Origin: Phyllostachys edulis
Lineage: Eukaryota > Streptophyta > Magnoliopsida > Poales > Poaceae
Length of the DNA: 64,000 bases
Assembly: GCA_036346405.1 (NCBI GenBank)
Contig: CM070568.1
Span: 29,919,072 to 29,983,071 of the forward strand
Reading direction: 5' to 3'
Shown here piece after piece: positions 48,047 to 59,835 of the stretch (its first letter is position 1; the number at the start of each line of letters is the position of its first letter). Position numbers and translations under genes: made by a program. Under the pieces are notes generated by a model. It did not search any database. It saw nothing but the letters and a program-made list of their open reading frames with translations, and was not told the DNA's origin.

Positions 48047-48475
48047 TTAGGGCCTCTTTGATTTGGAGGGAAAACAAAGGAAAAAAAAGCAGGATTCAAG
48101 TTCCTATGGATTGGTACTGTAGCAAATATGATTCGTAGGAACGAAGCAAAGGAAAAACACAACAAAATTTCCTTGGCATACGGTTTGAAAGGGAAAACGT
48201 AGGAAAATTAACATCCACCAAGAGATCTTCTTTTGGTTCCTACACGTAGGATCGAGGCAAAACATGCTACCCGTGTCACTAAAAACAAATGATATTACTA
48301 TTCACTCCAAAATTCATGTGTTCTTCCTCTTAATTCTGCGTTCCAAACCCTCAATCCTGCAAAATTCTTGTGTTTTCCAATTCTCTATTTATCACATGCA
48401 TTCATATCCTATTCCCGTGTTTTCCCTATTCCTGTGATTTTAGAATCCTGCGAATCCCTCCTGAAACAATTGGAC
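48047..48475. mobile_element. Possible hAT-type MITE
   Basis: It starts gggcctctttgatttggagg, a start seen in common grass MITEs. Its end (atcctgcgaatccctcctg) is roughly the inverse (aggaggga, ggattc). No target duplication was identified, and the borders are approximate. Confidence 0.4.
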
Positions 48476-49995
48476 TCGGTTCCAAAAGCAAAAAAACTTC
48501 TTAGCCTTTGCTTTTAGGTCACATTACACATGAGCAGTACTAGCACATGATCCTTTCCACAAAATTTTTTTGACCCTAGATACACTAAATTTTGGGCTAA
48601 CATATTGGTGATTGCTAAGGGTGAAATTTGCTACAGTTGGCAGCACAACAATGAGCTACTATATGTTTTTCTTAACCTAGATATCCATGAAACCAATGCG
48701 TCCTCGTGTCACACAGTATATGAATAATGCCATTTATATACATAATAGCAATGCTCTTAGGCCATTGCAATGGATAAATCTGCCCCCATTCTGCAAACAT
48801 GGCACCTTGCACATGCTGATAACTCCTGCATTGCATCCATGTTCCTTCTGTAAATTGAAATGTTCTACCCAGTTCTAACAACACCTAATGACATATATAA
48901 TGCATGCACTTACGCACATAATACAGAATATGGTCAGCATAACTGAGCTCTGTACAGCATACTCGTTTGCATCATATATCAAATGCCCAGCAAATACTCC
49001 AAAGATTCGGATATAAGATCTATAGTTCTGTACACATGCATTCAGCATTCGTGCAACTTTACTTACTATAATCAGTATACATGTCAGACATAGCATTCAT
49101 GGTGAAGCGAAAGAGTAGGATTACAATTTATAATTCCTCTTAATCTGTTGAGAGTTACCGATAAGGCAACAGAGAGTATGAACTATGCCAAGAAAAAGTT
49201 TTCCATCGTGTATGAATTCTCTAGCGCATCGTAATATCACTTACCTTCCTACTTACGAATCATTCCTACCTCAATCGTCCTCACAAAATTATTCAGAAAT
49301 TTACCGCACTACAACAACATATGACGATCACAAAATAATATTGCAAGTCTAACATATTTCGTACCCTTGAGAATCTACGAAAATCACACATGCTATTTAG
49401 TTTCTTTACACCTCCCTATGTTGTTACCTTATTTGTTAAGTTGTACGAAGTAGTTGTGCAGAGATGGTTTCTTTTTACATGATTGATATGAATTACTGCT
49501 CCATACGTGAGTTTAGAATCCACTGTGGAAATTCTACTGCGGTGAGGTTGGGCACTGGAAGATTTATTGCCCTATGCTGCGTGACAGTATAGGGTTTTAG
49601 AAAGCATATGATGATCTCCTTCTAGTTGTGTGCTACGGACAATAAGAAGTTAGCACTCGGGGCTGACGATCAACTTCTACTTACTATAATAAGTTTTTTT
49701 TTATAGGTTTGGCTTGGCGGTTTGGGGTTTAGCTATATTACTGTGACACCTGCTAAAACTTGTGCCTGACTGTAAAAAAAGGGTTTCTAATATGTCTGGT
49801 CCAATTGTCTGCTTAGTTAATAACTTATAATTTGCAGGAAGGGGTCGTAAGTAATTTGTATCTTTTGTATATATAGTATGTATATTTATATGCACTTGAA
49901 GTATGTATTTATGTGTATTTAAATGGATCAGACATGTTTGCAAGAAGGGTTTCTAATATGTTCGGTTTAACATTGGTGTGGCACCGCAAAGTAGT
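48476..49995. other. Intergenic DNA without a visible gene
   Basis: AT-rich, without recognisable coding or transposon structure. Short ORFs here have no protein-like character. Confidence 0.55.
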
Positions 49996-50005
49996 CATGT
50001 GGTAC
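49996..50005. repeat. Target-site duplication CATGTGGTAC, left copy
   Basis: The ten bases catgtggtac are repeated exactly at 53728-53737, on the other side of the 3.7-kb MULE. Confidence 0.93.
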
Positions 50006-53000
50006 GAATTTTTTTTTAAATAATATTTTTTTGAAAGATATTTACAAAAATATATCGTCTTTCCAAAAAATTACAAAATGTGTTCTGTCGCCATTTCAAA
50101 TGGCGGCAGAACCTCTCGCCATTGAAATGGCGGCAGAACCCTCTCCCTCCATCATACGGTCCCGGCCACATCGCCATTTCAAGCGGCGACAGTTCTGTCG
50201 CCGTTTCAAATGGCGATAGGTTCTGTCGCCGATTGAGCTGGCGACGAAGCGATATTTGCCTATTCTCTGGTCGAGTTGCGCGCCGATTTTCATACGTTTT
50301 TGGCGGTACAAAATCATTAGACTCATAATAACATTTTTGATCGTCGTATATTGTTCTAGTGTGATGAATTTGTAGAGAATTTTACGAGAAAGATTGACAT
50401 ACGAATGATTAAGTAAGTAGGAAGCTAAGTGATATTACATAACATTGACAAAACATCATACCACTTAATAACACGGATATTACATAACATCGAAAAAACA
50501 TCATAACACTTAATTAAAATGATAATTGAACATTGGCAATAACATGTTACTCTTGTTCGTGCAATAACATAATTGAAACATTGGTAACAACATTGGTCGC
50601 ACCCTCAACGTCCCCCGTGGATTGTCTCGAGTTGGGTGGCCGGATGAGGTCCTAACTGCGACGTCCGGAGTGACGATGTTTCCTTCGCCTTGAGGATTTC
50701 TCGTGGGACATTTCTTGAAGCGTGCCCAGACTCCGCAAATGGAGCACTTCTTCGTCTGACGTCCGGTTTCGCCCGTCCATGTCGTTCTGATCGCCGTACA
50801 CGTAAATCGGCCAACCTTTCCTTGACCTATCAATGTCCGGCCAGTTAGTTGCTCCCGGGTTGGATGGCGGTGAAATGGCCAACCACAACAAACCATATAT
50901 CTCCGCGGTCGAGTTTGCATCACCGCTTCCTTGGTGAAATAAACAGAGAGGTCTTGGCCGGGATCTTTGCGCCACCGTCGAACATGCGGCTATGACATGG
51001 GAGCAAGGCCTATCGAAGAAGGGTTTGTTGCAAGTGCATGTGCAAGTATCGCGACGCGGCGTGCACTCGTGAGTGATCCTCTCGCGGTTCGTCGCGGCGT
51101 CGCTTTATCCTGCACATTATCTCGAAGTGAAGCTCCTTGTACCCATCTTGAATGCGGTGCATCTCACCCTTCTTGCTATTTTCCTCTATGTACTTGGTGA
51201 TCATGGCGGAGTAGAGTACTCTGTCATTTGCCATGGCGGCGATGCGTTCTTTCGCTTATCAACAAAGTACTTGTCGTCATGAGTATTGCCTCCACAATAC
51301 CCACCAAAGGGAGGCACCTTGCGCGCGCATGACCCAGATTGTACACCTTGGCTAGATTAGTTGTCATGACACCATATCGGCGCCACCCGTGTCATGGAGC
51401 GGCGACCACTTCTCCTTAGGCTCGTGCTCAATCCAACAGAAACATCTCACTGCGCCCGTCCTCCTTCTCAATCTGGGAGCATCTGTTGGTATCTCTAGCA
51501 ATGCTTGGGGCACAGTCGGCGCTTAGGCGACCCTTGTCATTGCCTCCCTTCCGTGTGTCTTGGTCCGCTCATCTAGAATCTTCAGTGTTTGAACTTCCGC
51601 TGCTGGTTACGGTTGCCTGGCCGCTTGAACATGTTCATCAAGTCTTTGTTGCGGGCCTTGTAGAAGTTTGCACCCAAGTGCCTCATGCACCACTTTCTTC
51701 GCGAGATCCGGCCATGGAAGTGGCACGTTCTCTCCTTGTTGCGGTTGGGTTATTGCCGCAGCAGTTCGCATGCCGATCATGTATGAGACACACGTTGGGG
51801 CGGTCTTGCACCACGAAATCCTCACGTTCTTGAGAACCACAACCAACATTGTCAGTATTCTCGCTTTCAACGAAAGCGAATGCCACGGAAGAACTTGATT
51901 GTTCCGTCCGTCGCTATTGCGATCGATGTCGGCCCTTGTACCTCCCAACAAGAATGTGCCATCCACGCACAAGATTGACGGCGGTCTTGGAATGCATTGA
52001 TACATGGACCAAACGCGAAGAATGCTCATTGCAATACCCTCTTATTGGTCCACTTCAGTGCGTGGCGTCTTCAATGTCGATATGGGTGCGAGATTTACAT
52101 CTTGTATGACTCGAAGTTGCGCAGCGAGTTGTGATAAGAATCCTCAAACGTGCCCCACCTTGATTCCAATGCCTTCGCTTTGCCCTCCAAGCCTTGGCAT
52201 AGCCGATTGTGTATTGGAATCTTGCCTCAATCGCCCAAATGATGGATCGTGGCTCAAAATCTAGATTATCCACGATCTCACTATACATAAGGTTAGCGAT
52301 GAAGCTTGATGGCGAGTTCGGTGGGGCGCCTTGACTTCGAAGCAGCGCATGTGTGAGGATCACTATAGAGCACTTCCAAAGAGGTGTCCCACTTTGGTGA
52401 AATCGTGCGCTCGCCAAGGGCATCCTCTATGCCGCACTTCACGTCGTAGAATCTTGGGGTAGACTTGACGACTCAATGTGCGCCGCACCGACAACGCCAA
52501 ATTTGACCGCGTCTGCGGCCTCCTTGTATTTGTACATAGCTCCTAGCCTAACCTCACTCTGGTCATACTCCCACCAAGACACGGAGCCTTCGTTGACGAC
52601 GAGGTTGTCGGCGGTATGTGTTCCATTCGGATGGAACCGCTTTCTTTCAACTTCAACCTCGTCGTCGGAACCTTCATCTTCGAGACAATGCCATGTAGTC
52701 TCGGTCTTGAGATCCATCCTTTGCACTACGGCTTCAACCTCCTCACCCTCGTCGGCAAGACCAAGTAGCTTGCTGGCGTAGGAGCTACTCCCACAGATCT
52801 TCATCGACAAAGATCGGTAACTCAGGGAGCTTCAAGAATTGTGTGCGCCATGATGTGGCTGCGATCCCCGACTTCCTCTTGACCTCGGCACCTCCTTCTT
52901 GTTCACCACGGGTGCGAGTGGGGTTTGGCATATGCTTGGGCGAGAAGGACCAATTTCCACCTGCCTCCCTCGCGATGCGTACATATGATCGCCATGAATT

Positions 53001-53727
53001 TGGTCCCCGGTTGCACTAACTCCCAATATGTTGGTTGTGCTCTCCGTGGGAAAGACAACTCAATTTCGGATCGTACACATCACGGTTCACTTGGAATGTA
53101 TGGAACAACCACGCATCACAGCCCCATGTACGCCGCTCTCGGTCTTGCTAGGGGCACGATCGCCGATTGAAATAACGCAAATCAATCCCCTCGGGACCCT
53201 CCGAATAGTCCCTTGACCATAGTAAATTTTGAAATTGACGATGTCGAGTCGGACATATTTGACGACCGCATCATAAAAAGAATATTTCCACGATTAACGC
53301 ATATCTAACACTATACTACCCAATCAAAAAGTATTATGTAAAACTATACTACATTACGTCAGATGCATTAAAACTATGTAATCCATTCGGTTTAAAAAAT
53401 ACCGAGAGGTAGGCAATCGGACGAGCGGTAACCGCTAGCTTCTCCTCCTCTTCTCTTTTTCTCGGAAGAATGAGTTCTACGTCAATTTTCGGGTTTTATA
53501 GGGTTGGGCTTCTGTCGCCAGATTCAACTAGCGACAGAACCTATCGCCATTTGAAGCGGCGACAGAACATCGCCAGTTGAAATGGCGACAGTGGCTGGGG
53601 CCGTGATTGGAGGAGAGGTTCTGCCGCCATTTGAAATGGCGACAGGAACACATTTTTGTAATTTTTTGGAAAGACGATATATTTTTGTAAATATCTTTTA
53701 AAAAAAAATTATTTAAAAAAAAAATTC
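50006..53727 (-). mobile_element. MULE with long terminal inverted repeats and perfect target duplication
   Basis: The ends read gaatttttttttNaaataat in both inward directions. The inverted repeats extend about 220 bp (50006-50230 and about 53500-53727). They include agatatttacaaaaatatat and several near-palindromes of gtcgccatttcaaatggcga type. A transposase gene in decay lies inside on the minus strand. The exact 10-bp duplication shows one insertion event. The right side lies 580 bp from the PIG-V start codon. Confidence 0.93.
50590..53010 (-). pseudogene. MULE transposase (mudrA-like), frameshifted
   Basis: Minus-strand pieces in order: WWEYDQSEVRLGAMYKYKEA (near 52580); a core start IEARFQYTIGYAKAWRAKRR (near 52230-52160); RPPSILCVDGTFLLGG and NNQVLP (near 51980-51890); AFAFVESENTD and RPNVCLIHDRHA (near 51880-51770), covering the DDE-type catalytic core; then a SWIM zinc-finger-like remnant (KELHFEIMCRIKRRRDEP onward, near 51130-51010) and a Cys-rich tail (CSICGVWARFKKCPT near 50740). 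Frames change many times. The family cuts and inserts MULE DNA; this copy cannot be functional as sequenced. Confidence 0.88.
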
Positions 53728-53737
53728 CATGTGGTAC
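53728..53737. repeat. Target-site duplication CATGTGGTAC, right copy
   Basis: Exact copy of 49996-50005. Confidence 0.93.
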
Positions 53738-53744
53738 TAAACTT

Positions 53745-54100
53745 CCCACATTCCAAGTCACATGAAATAATAAAATCCTAATTTTCGAAAGCTTTCGTCC
53801 TAATTTTTGAGACTTAAACCTTTAATTTGTCGAGACAATTTCAGAACATATAAACTTATGAAAAAATTACACAATCAAGTCAACTATGTAAGGAGCTTGA
53901 AAAAAACATAATATTTGGACCTCATTTTCTATATTAGAAAATTCCTACAAACAATATACTTACATAAATTTTCGAGAAAACAATCATAACAGATAAAATT
54001 TTGAAAAAAATTACAGAAGCAAGTACACTGTGCCGGAAGACTCCACAAAAAAAGTTATAATTTTTTAAGCTCATTTCACATATTTAGAAATTCATCCAAA
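53745..54100. repeat. Relic related to the arms of the outer MULE-like element
   Basis: The block from ttccaagtcacatgaaataa to gaaattcatcc matches, in the same orientation and order, the stretch 32305-33080 (for example gagacaatttcagaacat, acacaatcaagtcaac, gaagctcat variants). It is a truncated copy of the same family. The 3.7-kb MULE lies directly against it. Confidence 0.65.
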
Positions 54101-54308
54101 AAAAATACTGAAATGGATTTGCTGCTGCGGTACGGGGCGTAGCAAGCAGTTTCCTGCAGTCAGACGGGCCGAGTGGATCAGAAATGAAATTGCGAGGGTA
54201 AGAGAGTTATCGTGGTGGTTTATCGGCCAATAGGCAATTCTTCGATCCCGGCTCGCCAGACGGACGGACCAGACCAACCCCGAGGTCCACCCCGCCGTCC
54301 TCGGACCC

Positions 54309-57300
54309 ATGGCGCCGCCGCTCGCAGCTGTCGTCCGGCTCGCCGCCGCCTCCCGCGCCCTGGTCCTGGCCCTCTCCCTGCTCTCCCGCCTCCTCTTCCG
54401 TCCCTACGACACCTCCGCCTCGCTCCAGCCGCCCTGCCTCTCCTCCCCCTCCGCCCCCTCCAACTCTTCCGCCGCCGTCTCGTCCCTCGCCATGTGGGAT
54501 GGCGTCCACTTCGCCCGCGCTGCCGAGTGCGGCTACGAGTACGAGCAGTCCTTCGCCTTCCTCCCCCTCCTCCCGGCCTCCCTCGCTCTCCTCTCCCGAT
54601 CCCGTAAGTCACCTCGCCTCGTCACTGTTCAGGTGTGTTTGCTTGATCTGATCCGGTGTTGGGTTGTGGTGCTGTGCCGTGCCGTGCCGTGCAGTCTTCG
54701 CGCCGCTGGTGCCGGTCCTGGGGTACCGGGCCGTGCTTGTCATCTCCGGGTACGTTCTCAACAATGCGGCATTCGTCGCTGCCGCGGCATACTTCTACAG
54801 GTAATTGACGTTCTTGGGCAATGCACGCTTGGCTGGGTTCTTCTTTTAGTGTAATTGTTTGGCTTTGTGTTTTATTTTATGCGTTTGCTGAATTTTAGTA
54901 TAGTTTTTTTTTGCGAGGGAATTTTAGTATAGCTATGATGTTGAAATTTAAATTTTTTTAGCGTTTTAGTGCTGTTTTAGGTCCTTGGAACATTTCGACT
55001 CCATTTGAGAGATAGGGATGAAGTTAGGTGTTAAGGATAGAGTAAAGTCCATTACCGGTCCTTAAACTTTTTATGCCGTGTCATCTCGGTCCATAAACTT
55101 TCAAAGTGTGTTATCCCGGTCCCTAAACACTGTTTGGGTCTCAAATTAGTCCTTAAACTTTTTATACTGTGTTATCCCGGTCCATAGACTTTCAAAGTGT
55201 GCCATTACTGTGCCTAAGCAAGAGGGCTATGTTTGAGACCCAAACAGTGTTTAGGGACCGGGATGACACACTTTGAAAGTCTATGGACCGGGATGACACA
55301 GCATAAAAAGTTTAAGGACCGGTAATGGACTTTACTCTTAAGGATATATGGAAGAATTTACGCTGTTTTTGCTGCATTTTATTGGGATTATGTCTGTTCA
55401 GAAATTTTTAGGCTGTTCTTCCAAGAATACAGGTTGTTTGGTTGGTGCGCAAAATGGTCTACTAATGTTGATGTATTTAGCCATTCAGTGGATTGAGATG
55501 CTTGGTGCTTGGGACTGCTTTGGGATCCATCAGAGCGGTTGGATTTTTATTGTTTTACAGTGTTCGAGTAACTGTAATGCAAATTCTGCACGCAAATTTT
55601 AGTTGTAGTGCACTCATTTTAAGTGTAGGATGGCCCATTTCTACTTGCTAAGTTTTGCCCCTTTTGCACTACCACTGATGTCCTTTTTTTCTTCTTCTAA
55701 TTTCATGTTCATAAAGCTCAAACTTCTGACCCACTCTTGCCTAGCGTTTATATTACTAAAATGACTATCAATTCTGGTTGCTGCAGATTGTCTGCGCTGA
55801 TCTTGAAGGACTCAAGAGCAGCTTACCGAGCAGCTGTTCTTTTTTGCTTCAATCCTGCTTCTGTGTTCTATTCATCACTGTAATTTTCTTACCCTTTGCA
55901 CCAAAACTAGGGGAAAAAATCATGTGCATGACATCTCTTAACAGGAACATATTTTTTTGGCAGATATTCAGAAAGTCTTTATGCGCTGTTTTCGCTTGGA
56001 GGACTGTTCTACCTGTTTTCTGGTGCTAATACCATTGCAATGATAATGCTCGCTCTCTCTGGTTCAGCTAGGTCAAATGGAGCACTTAATGCTGGTTATT
56101 TCTGTTTTCAGGCTTTGCTACAAGCATATGATGCTGCTGTCCAGAAGAAAAGGCCCATGGTAAGTTCTATTTCAGTCCTTTATGAATTTTTCCTACAGTT
56201 TTGCATTATGCTTATTATAACTAGCTGACGTGGAGTGGCTACATGACCTCACGTGTTACTTTGATGTATGCAAAAGTTTCATTTGGTTACATAAGATGCG
56301 ATTAGCAAAGACATGCCTATCTGACAGCATTTCCTTTTTCTTTGGCCCAAGTTGGCAGTGCAGGCCCTTATCACTGGATTTTTGCACTCCATTTTTATTC
56401 TTTGCTTTCCAAGCATATGGATATTTGAACATATGCCTACATGGAAACTCGGAGGAGTTGAGGCCATGGTGCAAAGCAAAAGTGCCTCTTTTGTACAGTT
56501 TTATTCAAAGCCACTACTGGTAATTGTTTCTATCTTAGCTTTGCCAGTATTGGCTTTATAATTCATCAAATCTGGCCATTGTTTTGCCCCGTATTCTTGA
56601 TTTGACGATAGTAGGATAGTATTATATTTTGTCACAGGTCACTCGTAATTATCATTATATTTTTTAACAAGAGTTCTGTGGATTCAGGATTTCTCTTGTA
56701 CAACCATGAAAACTCCATATTCATATTTAGTGGAATATGATTTACCTGTTCCTTCATCCTTGTGTTCTCTTGCACCATTTATGAATGCTATTAAGATGGC
56801 ATGATTGGTAGTGTAGGACCCATGCTTGGTCTGGACAATGTAGTAGCATGTCTGCCCCATTTGTAAGGGAACAGACAAAACCTATTATCATGTACGTTTG
56901 CCAGAATTTTGTTGAAGTATTTGTGCTGTTCTGAACCATTGTTCGAGAATGTTCATGTATATGCATTTTCCCTTACAAATTTACATACTCTGTTTTAAGC
57001 TTGCTTATTGAATAATTATCTTTTGACCACTTTTGGGTCTCATTATTCACGAGCTTTACATTATTTTTTCTCTCTTTATAGGGGAGTTGGCTTCTTGAGA
57101 TACTTTCAAGTGAAGCAGCTGCCCAGCTTTCTTTTGGCTTCACCAGTACTGTCTCTTGCAGTTCATTCTATTGTTCATTACACAAAAATGCTTCACCAAC
57201 TCTTCCAGTCAACTAGCATACATGAGCATATTATTGAAACTGTTGAGGGGCGGTCAGTTGAAGCATATAAAAGCTCAGATGTTGCTACAGTGTTGAAGAG

Positions 57301-58072
57301 TGGATTCTCTACTGGACTAACTAACAAAGCGCAGGGTACTATTACAATCGCAGCTATCAACATTTTCCTGTCATAAAAGATTACTGGGCTCACCATCAAA
57401 ATTATATTCTTCAACCTTCTTAAGCATGATTTTGCCTCCAACTTGCTAAAATATAAATTCTATCAATTAAGTCAGAATACTCTGAAGTTGCCTAGGAAAT
57501 AAGAAAATTTGAAGTGACCTGAAAAACAGATAATTTAAATCGACCAAGTGATATAGCCTACTAAGAATAGTTATGCATAAAGCTTTTAGATGAACCTAAT
57601 CCTGCAATATTTGAACAGGACATGCTGAGGTTAAGAAGAGAAAATCAGTTACAACCGAAGCTGCTTCACCATCTTTACATAACAATAGGTCAACTGGCCG
57701 AATTCTCAAAGATAATAGGGATGAGTGCCCCATATTAGTTCTCCCTTTCATTTTACATCTGGCATTCATGACATTCACAGCTTTCTTTGTGATGCACGTC
57801 CAGGTCAGTATTATGCTTTCCTATATAAAACATAGTTTATTTGGAGGCGCTGCAGTGCAGATTCCATTGCTTAAGTCTCATCTTTTGTTTCTTTGGTGCA
57901 GGTGTCAACAAGATTTTTGTCCGCCAGTCCACCGATTTACTGGGCCGCTTCTCACATTTTGGTTTCTCCCAGCCACTCTTCTAAAAGATGGGACTACTTG
58001 ATCTGCGTTTATTTCCTTGCTTATATTCTTCTAGGTAGTTTGCTATTCTCCAACTTCTACCCGTTCACATGA
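54309..58072 (+). CDS. PIGV: GPI mannosyltransferase 2 (PIG-V family), eight exons with a frame conflict in exon 5
   Basis: Exons: 54309-54603, 54695-54800, 55787-55879, 55964-56159, 56352- or 56359-56519, 57082-57335, 57619-57803 and 57902-58072 (TGA). The family adds the second mannose to the GPI anchor core in the ER. Visible hallmarks are AMWDGVHFARAAECGYEYEQ near residue 61 (luminal WD motif of the GT-C fold), CFNPASVFYSSLYSESLYAL, FAFQAYGYLNIC, RPWCKAKVPLLYSFIQSHYW and GVGFLRYFQVKQLPSFLLAS. Many hydrophobic segments fit a multipass membrane protein, and the C terminus reads LLFSNFYPFT. With the 56352 start the total is 1468 nt, not a multiple of three; with 56359 it is 1461 nt and open. 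A MITE lies in intron 2. Confidence 0.93.
55031..55039. repeat. Target-site duplication of the intronic MITE, left copy
   Basis: The nine bases ttaaggata are repeated exactly at 55338-55346. Confidence 0.92.
55040..55337. mobile_element. MITE, Mutator-type, in PIG-V intron 2
   Basis: It is 298 bp, starts gagtaaagtccattaccggt and ends with the exact inverse. Almost the whole element folds on itself: gtccttaaactttttatgc pairs with gcataaaaagtttaaggac. The 9-bp exact duplication fits a MULE-derived MITE. The middle carries repeated ccatagactttcaaagtgtg blocks. It is in the antisense/sense-neutral hairpin form and lies well inside the intron. Confidence 0.92.
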
Positions 58073-59835
58073 GAGCAGCTGACTGAACAGACATTGCATC
58101 ATCCAACAATCTAAGGGAGCAACGCCGCAATGGATAGCCCGCCAGAGTACTTATCTATCTATCGCTGAGGGGATGGACTCGACTAGTTGGGTCAGAAAAT
58201 TCTCCATGGTGGTGGTGTGCGTTCCTGTGCAGGTGATGTATCTCGTTCCCTACAAATTTTCAGCACAGAATATGCTTGAGCTGTTGTTAGAATGAAACCA
58301 TGTACTCACTGACAGAAACATAATCCATGCATTTAATCTGAGAAGATTACTATGTCACCAACCTTTTATGAATTACTATGATTGTACACCCATCCTTTCA
58401 GTGGTCTTATGGCAACCAAAAGATTATATATATCATTAGGCGATAACATGTACACGCGGCTTGCTGCGAGAAAATCCAGGTTTATATTGTTTTGGTATAT
58501 CCCGGCCTCTGAAACGAGATAAACGAAAATGCATCACAGGATATCATGACATGATATTGTTGTTACCTTCGTACTCTTGAAGATGACTCTTGCTTAGCCG
58601 TATTGCACAAGACAGAGAACCGTTTATAGGTACTATTAAAGGTACACTGTACATGCATGCCATTCAAACCGAAGCATACATGTATTCGGTTTCCAGCCAT
58701 GTGGTTTTGGCCTGCCACCCGTGCCCCCCGCCGTCTCCGTCTCCGTCTCCGTCTCTGGAGGTTCCGGTCCAGTCTGACCATCCAACACCGGCAAATTGTC
58801 GCGGTTTTCGGCGTCGCCAGCGGATCGCGGCGCCAAGGAGGGGAAACCGACCAAGGTGCCGTACAGAGGGTACAACGCCGGTGCCCGTCCGGCCAAGCCG
58901 TGCGTATGGTGGGTTTGGACGAGGTGGTTAATTTGGATGGAGGGCGGCGGCGGCGCTGCACAAGATGGTTGCAGTATTATGTGATATCTAACTGAAAGTC
59001 TCCGTGTTCCTCGTCTTCCTTTTCTTCCTCGTTATGTGAATCCGTGTGTTTCATCTTCCCCATCGTGTGAGCCGCTCAACCTGTCCCTAAAACCTAACCT
59101 CATAGGATTGTCACCAGCTTCCCTCCGGCGATCACCTGGAATCTGGTCCATGGAGAAGACCACTGAGTTCTGACGGAGTCATCTACAGTGATAAGTCACC
59201 TAGCTTTGCACTAGTGATTGGTATACTAGTGGACATGATCGCCTAGTCTACATCGATATTGGCTGACACTGTCGAGAAACTCAAAAATACATTGTACTTC
59301 AAATTATTTCGCCATCTTCTGACCAAATAGCTCGCGAAGAGAAGTGTCCATTTCATGTTGCTAGCTAAGGAGCGAAAAGAGCAAAAAATCAGCCCAATGA
59401 GGCAACACCGGTTATCTTCCGCCATCATGAGCCAATTCGCGGCACAGGTTCAATATGGAATCTGGGAGGAAATGTGGCGACTCAAAAAGTACCAGACTCA
59501 GTTTACGATGACAGGATCGTGATGTACTTATTGTAAAAGTTTAGCAAATCAATGAACAGGAAAAAATAGTGAATTTAGCATACGGATAATATCAACATCT
59601 CACGACGCCTGAAGGCATTGTGCCTCGAAAAGAAGCTATTAACTGTGCTCGTAGGTGTGATAGCTTGTTATTCATCAACTGTGAGCTTCAAGTTAGATAA
59701 ACGGATATTCTCCAATTGGGCAGACTGAAGGCAGAGCAGCGCTACCTGTGTATAAGCAACAAGATTTCATGTTCTTCAAGGGGAGCAAACACCACGCAGA
59801 TTGGATGCATGGTCAGTTGACCTGGTTTTTGACTT
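58073..59835. other. Spacer between two convergent genes
   Basis: It holds the 3' UTRs of PIG-V and the downstream gene. There is a ccgtct microsatellite-like run near 58731-58757. The GC-rich block 58690-58960 is open on both strands in several frames, but no domain is recognised and codon patterns are not convincing. Confidence 0.6.

Noticed and set aside
58563..58995. GC-rich ORFs downstream of PIG-V on both strands
   Set aside because: Overlapping frames with a ccgtct repeat and no recognisable domains. The position between two convergent 3' ends makes a gene unlikely.
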